Origin: an uncultured Mycoplasmatota bacterium
GTDB taxonomy: Bacteria; Bacillota_I; Bacilli_A; Izemoplasmatales; Izemoplasmataceae
DNA length: 64,000 nucleotides
Direction: 5' to 3'
Assembly: GCA_913062645.1 (NCBI GenBank)
Contig: CAJXVW010000001.1
Location: forward strand, 124,001 to 188,000
In this document: in pieces, positions 11,230-19,307 of the stretch
Layout of the letters: each line of letters begins with the position of its first letter
How positions within the stretch are numbered: position 1 is the first letter of the stretch
The notes under the pieces: model-generated
The model's database searches: none
The model's input: the letters and a program-made list of their open reading frames with translations, nothing else
Told to the model about the DNA's origin: nothing
Translations under genes and position numbers: made by a program

Positions 11230-12066
11230 ATGAAACACCTGATTATGAACAATGGAAGGAAGATCCCCATCCTGGGGACCGGTACCAACACCTTCGGCAA
11301 AGAGAACAATGTGTTTGGCGGCAAGATCACCTTTGACACCACGGAACTTCGCTCCGCGATCGATCTTGGTTACCGATTGATTGACACGGCCATTTATTAC
11401 CGCAATGAAGCGGTGATCGGCAAAGCCGTCCGGGAATCGAATGTCGATCGCGGTGAATTCTTCGTCACTTCGAAAATCCCTCCTGAAAAGGAATACACCG
11501 AGACCGATGACCTGGTCCGACACCACGTGGAGCAGTCACTGAACGAACTGGATATCGATTACATCGATCTGTATCTCATTCATTTTCCATTGGAATCGAA
11601 CGAGGAGAACCTACGGGTGTGGCGTGTGCTCGAGACCTTTGTCGATCGCGGTTCGCTCAAGTCAATCGGCGTCTCGAACTTCAATGAAGATCAACTGGCG
11701 TACTTGTTGGAGCATGCACGGATCAAACCGGTCCTCAATCAGTTCCAATCCTATCCGGGCAAGCATCAACAGTCGTTGATCGATTTCTGCAAGGCCAATG
11801 ACGTCATCCCCGAAGCATACCAGTCATTTGCCAAACTGGATGATGCGACGAAGAACCAACTCGTCGAGATCGCCAAATCTTACCATAAGACATGGAGTCA
11901 GATTATCCTCAATTATCAGATCAACGAAGGCTTGGTCGTGATTCCCAAATCGCACAGCAAGCAACATCAGTTCGAAAACATTGATGTCTTCGATTTTGAA
12001 CTGAGCGCAGAAGACACAAAGACTATCAAGAACATGAAACAGGGAGAATCTTCTTCCAACTCTTAA
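11230..12066 (+). CDS. Aldo/keto reductase
   Basis: 278 aa, a standard single-domain cytoplasmic NAD(P)H-dependent carbonyl reductase. The catalytic tetrad is complete: Asp52 and Tyr57 in LIDTAIYYRNE, Lys82 in VTSKIPP and His118 in DLYLIHFP. Nucleotide-site features GVSNFNEDQL and VIPKSHS are present. The length and the short loops resemble the bacterial AKR5 group that reduces dicarbonyls and aldehydes, but the physiological substrate cannot be read from the sequence. It is a single gene with its own promoter and a strong terminator. Confidence 0.95.
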   Translation: MKHLIMNNGRKIPILGTGTNTFGKENNVFGGKITFDTTELRSAIDLGYRLIDTAIYYRNEAVIGKAVRESNVDRGEFFVTSKIPPEKEYTETDDLVRHHVEQSLNELDIDYIDLYLIHFPLESNEENLRVWRVLETFVDRGSLKSIGVSNFNEDQLAYLLEHARIKPVLNQFQSYPGKHQQSLIDFCKANDVIPEAYQSFAKLDDATKNQLVEIAKSYHKTWSQIILNYQINEGLVVIPKSHSKQHQFENIDVFDFELSAEDTKTIKNMKQGESSSNS

Positions 12067-12140
12067 TTGATAGCATCGTAAAACAAGCTACGTTTGGCTC
12101 TAATCGCCAACCGAATCCGGATCGCGTATGCAAACATATG

Positions 12141-12166
12141 AAAAAAGCCCGCAGTCGGGCTTTTTT
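12141..12166. terminator. Bidirectional terminator between convergent genes
   Basis: AAAAAAGCCCG / CGGGCTTTTTT with a four-base loop; A and T runs on both sides serve the reductase on the plus strand and the membrane gene on the minus strand. Confidence 0.9.
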
Positions 12167-12184
12167 CTATGGAAATGATGGAAC

Positions 12185-12613
12185 TCACTTGTGACTTCGG
12201 ATATTTAGTACGATTTGACAGACAAACAGGATCAACATGAGGATGCCCCAAATCAAATTGACTGACCACGGCATTACGACAAATCCGTAGTTCATCGCAT
12301 AATATAATAAAATGTAAGGTATGGAAACAAACAAGTACTTTCCTTTGAATGATGAGCGGAAGTCGATTTTGAGGATGTGATCCAACAACGCTTCAAAGGC
12401 AAGAAAAACGAGAAAGATGATCAAGAACTGAAGGTACTCTGCCCGAGCATTCGTCCGCAGGGCAAGGACAATTCCTATCGTACCAGGTATGGCCATTAGC
12501 AGATAGGTCCATCCGTATGTTCGAATGACTGATAAGTGGTGTTTCCGAACAGCGAAGATGATGATCAGGAACACACTGTTCACGATGCCGAGGATGAAAA
12601 AGTATAAATCCAT
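12185..12613 (-). CDS. Small membrane protein, unknown
   Basis: 142 aa from the ATG at 12613, which has AAAAGGAGG eight bases upstream; longer in-frame starts have no ribosome site. Four to five hydrophobic segments cover most of the protein, with a basic loop (KIDFRSSFKGK) in the middle and a basic tail. I recognise no family. Convergent with the aldo/keto reductase and divergent from the M1 peptidase gene. Confidence 0.75.
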   Translation of the reverse strand: MDLYFFILGIVNSVFLIIIFAVRKHHLSVIRTYGWTYLLMAIPGTIGIVLALRTNARAEYLQFLIIFLVFLAFEALLDHILKIDFRSSFKGKYLFVSIPYILLYYAMNYGFVVMPWSVNLIWGILMLILFVCQIVLNIRSHK

Positions 12614-12745
12614 TGCGGTACCTCCTTTTCTAACTTCATTATATGCGATGATCATCGAAAATGTGCAAGAGTTATTGCGAATCATTCCAACAAAACCCTT
12701 ATTTAAAGCATTTAACGGTATGACATTTCTTCCATATATTGTTCA

Positions 12746-12774
12746 TTGACATCATGGTACGAATGTTATATAAT
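12746..12774 (+). promoter_or_regulatory. Consensus sigma-A-type promoter of the M1-type peptidase
   Basis: TTGACA (12746-12751), exactly 17 bp, TATAAT (12769-12774). One of the two perfect consensus promoters in the window. Confidence 0.85.
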
Positions 12775-12821
12775 TCTATCATAATGATATATATTTCTAA
12801 CAAATTTTGGAGGGATGATTC

Positions 12822-14237
12822 ATGCAACGAATGATGCTCGTACTTGTTTTGCTAGTGATGTCAATCGGGATGTTCGGTTGTACCCGGGAAATTCTGGAAG
12901 AACCGATCACGGAACCGGAGACTGTCGATGAAGAAACCTACTACGATATGGACGTTTACGTGGATCCGGAGCGACGGGAAATGTCGGTGCAAGGTACCAT
13001 CACCTGGTACAATTATATCGGTGATCTCGATTTCTTGTATTTGAATGTGTACGCCAACGCAAGTGAACTCCCCGGAACTTCCAACAACATTCAAATCGAT
13101 TCCTTGGAAGTGGAGGATTATGACGTTACTTATGCGATAGATGAAGAGGTCCCGACGGTGTTGCGAATCGACAGTACGACAACGATCGCCGAAGGAGAGG
13201 TTATCACGATTCAATATGACATGACGTTCAAGTTTTGGAATCAGGATCGGTTGTTCGGGGATTCCGATTACGTCAACGGGATGTTCTTCTATCCATTCGT
13301 TGCGAAGTACACTGATGACTGGAACATTGAGCCCTATACTTTTTCCGGAGAATCATACTTCAATGATATAGGGAACTACGATGTTACCATCAATGTTCCA
13401 TCGGATTTCCTGATTGCCTGCGGTGGGAAACGAGTCGACGTGGAACTTGCCGAAGGACGACGAATCGAACGATTCACGCTGAACGATGCAAGGGATTTTT
13501 CCTTTGCCACGTCAAAGTATTATACAATGTACATGGAAACTTTCGATGGTGTCGATTATTACATCTATTCGGTCCGTGAACTGACGCAAGAGGAAATGAT
13601 TCACTCTTTCCAGTATCTCACCCAGAGCGTGCTCGTGTTTGAAGAAGGATTGGGAGAATATCCGTATGATCATTTCACGTTGGAATATGGATTCATCTAT
13701 GGTATGGAAAGCGCAGGAATCGCCTACGTTTCCCACAACATCAGTGAAGAAACAGTCGTGCATGAGGTCGCTCACCAATGGTTCTTCAACATGGTTGGCA
13801 ACGATCAGTACGATGAATCGTTTTTGGATGAAGCGCTGGTTTCGTTCATCGTCGCCTATTACTATGAGTCGATATCCGGTGTGAACGGATTCTTTGGCTA
13901 TCTGCAGTCCAGAAATAGTTTGCAGGACGGGTTCAAACCGTACTACGAGGCCGCCGTGGGGGTGGATCTTCGTGCCAACGTGGATGAGCTGGGAGACGAC
14001 TACGCCATTGCCATATATTATCATGGCCCGACCTTGTTCAAAATCTATCTTTCGCAGTTCATGGACAATGATTATGAGGCGTTCTTCGACATCGTCCAAG
14101 TGTACTTCGACGAGTACAAGGGATCGACGGCGACGATTGATGACTTCTTGGCGATTCTCGAACGAGAATCGGGAAATCCAGGCACCATCGACTGGTTCAA
14201 CGAACAATTGAGTTCGATGCAGAATCCGTTGGAGTAG
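12822..14237 (+). CDS. M1-family (gluzincin) aminopeptidase-like lipoprotein
   Basis: 471 aa. Signal peptide with lipobox FGC; acidic linker; an N-terminal beta-rich domain; then a gluzincin core with the GAMEN-like exopeptidase element YGMESAG, the zinc motif HEVAHQW (His314, Glu315, His318) and the third ligand Glu337 in SFLDE, exactly the HExxH-x18-E spacing of family M1. It should act outside the cell, anchored to the membrane, removing N-terminal residues from peptides. It is shorter than classic M1 enzymes (about 850 aa) because it lacks the C-terminal helical domains. The methyltransferase gene follows after 64 bases. Confidence 0.9.
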   Translation: MQRMMLVLVLLVMSIGMFGCTREILEEPITEPETVDEETYYDMDVYVDPERREMSVQGTITWYNYIGDLDFLYLNVYANASELPGTSNNIQIDSLEVEDYDVTYAIDEEVPTVLRIDSTTTIAEGEVITIQYDMTFKFWNQDRLFGDSDYVNGMFFYPFVAKYTDDWNIEPYTFSGESYFNDIGNYDVTINVPSDFLIACGGKRVDVELAEGRRIERFTLNDARDFSFATSKYYTMYMETFDGVDYYIYSVRELTQEEMIHSFQYLTQSVLVFEEGLGEYPYDHFTLEYGFIYGMESAGIAYVSHNISEETVVHEVAHQWFFNMVGNDQYDESFLDEALVSFIVAYYYESISGVNGFFGYLQSRNSLQDGFKPYYEAAVGVDLRANVDELGDDYAIAIYYHGPTLFKIYLSQFMDNDYEAFFDIVQVYFDEYKGSTATIDDFLAILERESGNPGTIDWFNEQLSSMQNPLE

Positions 14238-14301
14238 AGTATGACAGCAAGAAAGAGCACGATCGAATGAGCGACTGTAGTCGCATCGGAAAAGGAGACG
14301 T

Positions 14302-15096
14302 ATGAACAATTGGAAAGACGTTAGCGACCTTGATTTTCGTGTCGTACTATTGTTTGAAGAAATCCAACTTCACTGGTTGCTGGAGTTCAAGAACGAACAA
14401 CAGCTTGGGATCCTGTTGAACGCCTATCCGGATGTGTCGTGGTACATCCAACACAAAGCGCCGGACATCGCTCGGCGAGTAACGCAGATAGCCAACCAGT
14501 ACAATCAAACGTTGTCCCTCGAAGATATCAAACAGATGGAACGAGAGTTTGTCGCTTCAATGATGGATTGGGTGATTTACGTCACCGATCCGGATGCCTA
14601 CGATCGATTGTCCTTCAACAAATGGGATACCAACGAGTTACTCGATATCACCCCATTTGAGAACAAACTGGTCATTGACGTGGGATCGGGAACCGGTAGC
14701 CAAGCGTTCCGAGTAGCACCGTTGGCACAAACCGTGTTTTGTGTGGAGCCAGTGGCCAATCTAAGAACCTATCTGCGCAAGAAGGCCGAACACAAGGGGG
14801 TCACGAATATCCATGTTGTCGATGGCTTGATCGAAGCCATACCTTTCCCGGACAATTTCGCTGACATTGTGATGGGTGGCCATGTCTTTGGTGATCACCC
14901 CGACACTGAGTTCGACGAGATACTTCGTGTTGTGAAACCCGGAGGGACGTTGATCTTCATGCCCGGAAACAATGACGTTGACAACGATGTCCATCGGTTT
15001 CTGATGAACAAAGGTATGAACTGGGATCGATTTTTAGAACCTGGTCCTGATTTCGGACATGGATGGAAGAGGAAATATTGGCTGACAAAAGTCTGA
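14302..15096 (+). CDS. Class I SAM-dependent methyltransferase
   Basis: 264 aa. An N-terminal helical extension of about 110 residues precedes a Rossmann methyltransferase core: motif I VIDVGSGTGSQ, acidic end of strand 2 in FCVEPV, and post-motif RVVKPGGTLIFMPG. The methyl acceptor cannot be predicted. AAAAGGAG precedes the ATG. It probably shares the transcript of the peptidase gene upstream: no clear promoter is visible in the 64-base gap, which holds only a small GCGAC/GTCGC hairpin. Confidence 0.88.
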   Translation: MNNWKDVSDLDFRVVLLFEEIQLHWLLEFKNEQQLGILLNAYPDVSWYIQHKAPDIARRVTQIANQYNQTLSLEDIKQMEREFVASMMDWVIYVTDPDAYDRLSFNKWDTNELLDITPFENKLVIDVGSGTGSQAFRVAPLAQTVFCVEPVANLRTYLRKKAEHKGVTNIHVVDGLIEAIPFPDNFADIVMGGHVFGDHPDTEFDEILRVVKPGGTLIFMPGNNDVDNDVHRFLMNKGMNWDRFLEPGPDFGHGWKRKYWLTKV

Positions 15097-15226
15097 AAAC
15101 CATCCATCCAAAAACCAAACTCATCAGAAACATCTAGCTTAGAATGGAACCCATCCGTTCAATCCGGTAACTGTGACGTATCATCGGACTCCATGCTGCA
15201 TTCGCATGTCACACGCATGATTCTCG

Positions 15227-15235
15227 TGATATAAT
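15227..15235 (+). promoter_or_regulatory. Extended -10 promoter of the PAF-acetylhydrolase-like gene
   Basis: TGaTATAAT 37 bases before the ATG; no clear -35. Confidence 0.6.
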
Positions 15236-15271
15236 GTTGGTGTGTAAGTAATACGGATTGGACTGATTGCT

Positions 15272-16669
15272 ATGACGATTATCGAACTGCTGCGGTGGAC
15301 AAGCCTTCTTGTCCTTCTCTATTTCAGCATCCTGAAGACGCCTCTGAAACCGGGAATCAAACGAAACATCGCACGTGGCGTGTCCGTTGTCACGTTGTTG
15401 CTGTTTGTGGTGCAAGGCCTGTACTGGCAATACTATCTTGCCATTTTGGCGTTGGGATTGCTGGCGATCCTGGTTTGGATCAAGCCGGTCTCGGAACGCC
15501 TGCGGCTGCGTCGCTCCTTGCTGATCCTGTCCGTTGTCGCCATCTTCCTTTCAGCGGTTGCCGTCTGGGCCTTTCCTCGTTACGAGATGCCCGCTCCGAC
15601 TGGAACGAACGCAGTTGGGACAACGTCGTTCGTTCTTGAGGATGACAGTCGGCTGGAACACTACACCGAAGATCCTACGGATACGCGTCGATTCAAGATC
15701 CAACTGTGGTACCCGACCGATGCAACCGATGATCATGGCCGTACACCATGGATTGACGATGGACGAATCGTGACCCGCAGTTTGGCCTCCGACAACTACC
15801 TACCGGCATTCATGCTGGATCATTTGGTTGATACAAAGTCCCATTCTTACCTGGATGCGCCGATCGCCGAAAGCGACTCGCCCTATCCGATCGTCGTCAT
15901 CTCACACGGGTGGCGCGGCATCCGCTATCTACATAGCGACTTGGCGGAAGAACTCGCCAGCCACGGCTATGTCGTGGTTGGGATCGAACACACGTACGGT
16001 TCCGTCGCGACGGTGTTTGATGAGGATGACATTGCATATTTGAATCTGGACGCCCTCCCACCACGCGAAGAAACACCGGATTTTCTGGATTACGCCAATC
16101 GGTTGGTAAGTACGTATGCGATGGACATCACGACAACCCTGGATTACCTGACGGAGTTGAACACCGCGAGCCAGGATTCGATGTTTCATGGTCTGTTGGA
16201 TCTGGACACAGTCGGTCACATCGGGCATTCCACCGGTGGCGGTGCAGGTGTCTACGGCGCACTCATGGATGATCGCATCGATGCGCTCTTCGGCATGGAT
16301 CCCTGGGTGGAACCACTCTCCGACAGCGAACTGGCGACCCCACTCGCCGTTCCTGCCTTGTTCCTGCGTAGCGGCTGGTGGGAAGTCGGTGAAAACAACG
16401 AAGACTTGTATGCGGTCATGTCCACCAGTACCGCACTGTCACAACTGTACCAAGTCGACGGCACGACCCATTTCGATTTCACGATGCTCTACATGATATC
16501 GCCCCTGTCGCGAACCATCGGGTTCGCCGGTGATGTTGACGGCTTTTATCTCAGTGACATGCTGCGGGATCTGAGTCTGGAATTCTTCAATGATACGTTG
16601 CGTGATGGAAACGATGGAACGCTCGATCCCTCACAATGGGAAGAACTACGTGAAATCATCATAGATTGA
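15272..16669 (+). CDS. Membrane-anchored alpha/beta-hydrolase, PAF-acetylhydrolase type
   Basis: 465 aa. About four N-terminal membrane helices (residues 1-105) are followed by an extracytoplasmic alpha/beta-hydrolase domain. The oxyanion strand reads VVISHGWRG, the nucleophile elbow is GHSTGG (Ser320), an Asp follows in GMDPWV and a His in GTTHFDF (His400) completes the triad. The layout of these elements resembles the platelet-activating-factor acetylhydrolase/lipase family, which cleaves short or oxidised acyl chains from phospholipids. The fused membrane bundle suggests it works on membrane lipids at the outer face; this is inference. Confidence 0.88.
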   Translation: MTIIELLRWTSLLVLLYFSILKTPLKPGIKRNIARGVSVVTLLLFVVQGLYWQYYLAILALGLLAILVWIKPVSERLRLRRSLLILSVVAIFLSAVAVWAFPRYEMPAPTGTNAVGTTSFVLEDDSRLEHYTEDPTDTRRFKIQLWYPTDATDDHGRTPWIDDGRIVTRSLASDNYLPAFMLDHLVDTKSHSYLDAPIAESDSPYPIVVISHGWRGIRYLHSDLAEELASHGYVVVGIEHTYGSVATVFDEDDIAYLNLDALPPREETPDFLDYANRLVSTYAMDITTTLDYLTELNTASQDSMFHGLLDLDTVGHIGHSTGGGAGVYGALMDDRIDALFGMDPWVEPLSDSELATPLAVPALFLRSGWWEVGENNEDLYAVMSTSTALSQLYQVDGTTHFDFTMLYMISPLSRTIGFAGDVDGFYLSDMLRDLSLEFFNDTLRDGNDGTLDPSQWEELREIIID

Positions 16670-16719
16670 GTGGTATCGAAACAGACGAAAATGAAAGGAA
16701 GTCCCTGTAAAAAAACTAG

Positions 16720-16749
16720 CACCTTCATGTTGTCGCATGGAGGTGTTTT
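16720..16749 (+). terminator. Intrinsic terminator of the esterase gene
   Basis: CACCTTCATG / CATGGAGGTG stem (one wobble pair), six-base loop, TTTT. Confidence 0.75.
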
Positions 16750-16840
16750 CATGTCTTAAAAAAGAGAAATCCTATGGTTCCCCATCATAATACGACGTAT
16801 TATTTTCATTGAATTTTGTTGCAATCATAAAAAACAACTC

Positions 16841-16872
16841 AGAAGATCGGGGGTCCTCCCGATCTTCTTTTT
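16841..16872 (+). terminator. Strong intrinsic terminator without an obvious upstream gene
   Basis: Perfect 11-bp stem AGAAGATCGGG / CCCGATCTTCT, six-base loop, T5. It lies 92 bases after the previous terminator, so it may close a short RNA or act as a backup. Confidence 0.7.
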
Positions 16873-16935
16873 GATAGACATGGTTCAGTTCCCATCCATA
16901 ATCGGCGGATATTGCCTTACCTATCGATATCTCAG

Positions 16936-16964
16936 TTGTGTGCCACCGTGTTTTGTGATAAAAT
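16936..16964 (+). promoter_or_regulatory. Promoter of the triple-module membrane protein
   Basis: TTGTGT, 17 bp, TAAAAT with TG at the extended -10 position. Confidence 0.6.
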
Positions 16965-17055
16965 TGATAGTAGAGAAGACCAGTAGACGCGCGACGGATC
17001 TCTTGTCGAGTATTACTGGGTACCACTCTTGATTCTTACAAGGAGGATCCACAAC

Positions 17056-19113
17056 ATGACCAATCTGTTCATTCAGTTAAACAAGCGGACCTCGGTGGTC
17101 GTGGAATCGGGACTCATTCGGTTCCATACCGTGCGAACATTCGAGGACGATGTCATTGTATTACGCAACGACAAGGCATACGATGTTCTAATCCGCAAGC
17201 AACGTCGCTTTTTGATGAAACGGTTTTTGATATTTGTCCTAGTCGCTTTGCTTGGGGGATTGGGACATTACCTGTACGATACCCAAATCCTTGGATACAA
17301 CCCCAATCCGACCATCATCTCCGCGATTGTCGGCGGTGTCACTTTGATCGGACTTGCCCTGTCGTTCCCCAACCGCAAGTTCTTCAGCGTGCTCGTGGAC
17401 GATCCCATCGATGACAAGCCGATATCCATTCCCGTCAACAAGCATACCGATGACAACGAGTTGAATCACCTAGCTGAGATTCTCGGCATGATTCCGCCCG
17501 TATTCAAAAAAACACCGTCGTATCTGACCGGTGAACTGTCACGTTTTCTCGCCAATGAAAATCAACCAAGCAATCGGAAAGATTCTTACAACGAAGCCAT
17601 TTATGGTGTTCGAACCTGTCGCCGCCGGCCATTTTTGTGGAAACAATTCCTAGTGTTTGTCGGGATTGCGTTGATCGGCGGATTGGCTCATTTCCTCTAC
17701 GATACGCAAATTCTCGGATACAATCCCAATCCGACCATCATCTCCGCGATTGTCGGAGGCGTCACGCTCCTCGGTCTTGCGTTGTCATTTCCAAGCAAGC
17801 GATACTTGATCATGTACATGAGTGACATCGAAGCCGACAAACCATTGGTAATCCCCATCGGCCATGAAGCCAATGCGGATGCGCTCGAGCAGCTCATCGA
17901 CATGCTTGCGCTGGTGCCCCTGTCGCGAAATGAAACACCATTGTTCCTGGGTGGAGGCGCATCCCCATTCCTCGTCGCCCAACAACAGAAGGAAGTCAGC
18001 GAAGACGAAGAAGAAACACCTCTTCACGGAGCGCACATCACCAAGAAGCGCCAGTTCTCGCTTTCACGGTTTCTGCTCTTTGTACTGCTCGCATTGCTGG
18101 GGGGACTCGCGCATTATCTCTACGATACCCAGTTCCTCGGATACAATCCCAATCCGACCATCATCTCCGCCATCGTCGGCGGCGTCACAATCATCGGAGT
18201 ACCTTTGTCGTTCCCGTACAAGCGTTATTTGTCGATTCTCACCTTCGATCAATCCAGCTACATTTCACTTGCCATTCCGGTTCGTAAACAAGCAACACAA
18301 GAAGATCTGGAACGCTTGATCGACATGGTTCGCATTCTTGCACCGGTTACAGAAGATGCATCAAAATCAAAGATGACGTCCACTCCAAAACCAGTGAAAG
18401 AACCTGCGAAAGAACCCGAGAAAGAACCTGAAAAAGAACCTGAGAAAGAACCTGAGAAAGAACCTGAAAAAGAACTTGATCCTGAACCTGTCTCAACACT
18501 CGAACCACAATCTTCGCCGGTTCCCACTCCCACTTCAGAACCGGAGATTGTACCTGAGGAATCCCGGGCTGACGAACTCATCAAACAACCACACGAAGTC
18601 ACCATCGAAGAACACGTTGTGGAAACCGTCACGGAAGAAACGGTGGAAACCAAATCGATTGAGGTGGAAGCTGCTACCGATGAACCCGGCATCTTGGATT
18701 CCGTAGTAGAGGAGTCCCCGTCGCCAGAACAGATTTCGGAAGAACCATCCACAGAAGAACCATCCACAGAAGAACCAAAAGCAGAAGAACCAGCCATAGA
18801 AGAGTTGGTTACAGAAGAGCCGGTCGCAGAAGAACAGGCGATCCAACCGGAAGTAACCGAGAAACCAGTGGCGACAACACCACCGATCAAATCGCCGTTA
18901 CCGGGGGATTCACGCACCAGTGAACCAACGATCGATCAGCGCGAAATTGAAAAGGTCAAGAGACGGTATGAAATGAAAAAGAAACTGGCCGACTACACCG
19001 TTGCCCGTCTCCGCCAAATGTGCAAATCGCAAGGCATGAAAAATTACACGGCACTGCGAAAAGCGGATTTGATCGATTTCATGATCGAACATGGTGTCCG
19101 GATTCGCAAATAA
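17056..19113 (+). CDS. Membrane protein with three repeated two-helix modules, Glu/Pro stalk and C-terminal Rho_N/SAP-like motif
   Basis: 685 aa from the ATG at 17056 (AAGGAGG, eight-base spacing; an upstream TTG is ignored). Three modules at about residues 50-118, 190-258 and 330-398, with a 140-residue period, each contain two hydrophobic helices joined by YDTQxLGYNPNPTIISAIVGG. Linkers between modules are polar and carry an NLA/ALE-LIDML helix. Residues 430-640 are a low-complexity stalk of KEPE and STEEP repeats. The last ~45 residues (YTVARLRQMCKSQGM, then LRKADLIDFM) resemble the Rho_N/SAP fold that binds nucleic acid. I know no family with this order. A membrane anchor for DNA or RNA is a reasonable guess if both ends of the stalk are cytoplasmic; topology is not settled. 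Confidence 0.85.
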   Translation: MTNLFIQLNKRTSVVVESGLIRFHTVRTFEDDVIVLRNDKAYDVLIRKQRRFLMKRFLIFVLVALLGGLGHYLYDTQILGYNPNPTIISAIVGGVTLIGLALSFPNRKFFSVLVDDPIDDKPISIPVNKHTDDNELNHLAEILGMIPPVFKKTPSYLTGELSRFLANENQPSNRKDSYNEAIYGVRTCRRRPFLWKQFLVFVGIALIGGLAHFLYDTQILGYNPNPTIISAIVGGVTLLGLALSFPSKRYLIMYMSDIEADKPLVIPIGHEANADALEQLIDMLALVPLSRNETPLFLGGGASPFLVAQQQKEVSEDEEETPLHGAHITKKRQFSLSRFLLFVLLALLGGLAHYLYDTQFLGYNPNPTIISAIVGGVTIIGVPLSFPYKRYLSILTFDQSSYISLAIPVRKQATQEDLERLIDMVRILAPVTEDASKSKMTSTPKPVKEPAKEPEKEPEKEPEKEPEKEPEKELDPEPVSTLEPQSSPVPTPTSEPEIVPEESRADELIKQPHEVTIEEHVVETVTEETVETKSIEVEAATDEPGILDSVVEESPSPEQISEEPSTEEPSTEEPKAEEPAIEELVTEEPVAEEQAIQPEVTEKPVATTPPIKSPLPGDSRTSEPTIDQREIEKVKRRYEMKKKLADYTVARLRQMCKSQGMKNYTALRKADLIDFMIEHGVRIRK
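17209..18240 (+). repeat. Three diverged copies of a ~200-base membrane-module sequence
   Basis: Copies begin near 17209, 17629 and 18049 (period about 420 bases). The most conserved part, from the YDTQ codons to the IVGGV codons, differs by only a few third-position bases between copies. Confidence 0.85.
18394..18477 (+). repeat. Seven 12-base units in the stalk region
   Basis: Variants of GAGAAAGAACCT repeated in frame, encoding the EKEP stalk. A second acidic repeat with 12- and 15-base steps lies at about 18739-18830. Confidence 0.9.
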
Positions 19114-19126
19114 TCAAATCAGATGA

Positions 19127-19155
19127 AAATCCGAGACCTGTCTCGGATTTTTTTC
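19127..19155 (+). terminator. Intrinsic terminator
   Basis: AAATCCGAGA / TCTCGGATTT stem followed by a T run. Confidence 0.9.
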
Positions 19156-19244
19156 ATGGAGGCATCATTGTGAAGAGGTCAAAACGGTATCTGCTGAAAT
19201 ATTTTGCCTATTTTCGATCAGGTGGACATGACACTGTTGAATGG

Positions 19245-19253
19245 TGCTATAAT
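19245..19253 (+). promoter_or_regulatory. Extended -10 promoter of the GH18 lipoprotein
   Basis: TGcTATAAT; weak or absent -35. Confidence 0.6.
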
Positions 19254-19307
19254 GATAGTAACTGCAACCTGATTATTGATCAATAATCACGCAAGGGGTG
19301 ATGCAAC

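Larger units (their letters stand above)
16670..17055. other. 386-base intergenic region with tandem terminators and a structured leader
   Basis: Two intrinsic terminators (16720-16749 and 16841-16872) are followed by a promoter (16936-16964). The transcribed leader of about 85 bases can fold: CCAGTA (16980-16985) pairs with TACTGG (17014-17019) around an inner CGAC/GTCG stem. A GTG-started 84-codon minus-strand frame here has no ribosome site and is not called. What the second terminator closes is unclear. Confidence 0.5.

Noticed and set aside
16772-17026. 84-codon minus-strand frame in the intergenic region
   Set aside because: GTG start without a ribosome site, overlaps a terminator hairpin and the promoter of the next gene, no recognisable sequence.
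17005-17035. T-box-like GGTACC segment on the minus strand
   Set aside because: Only a short match; no specifier stem, antiterminator or downstream synthetase gene.
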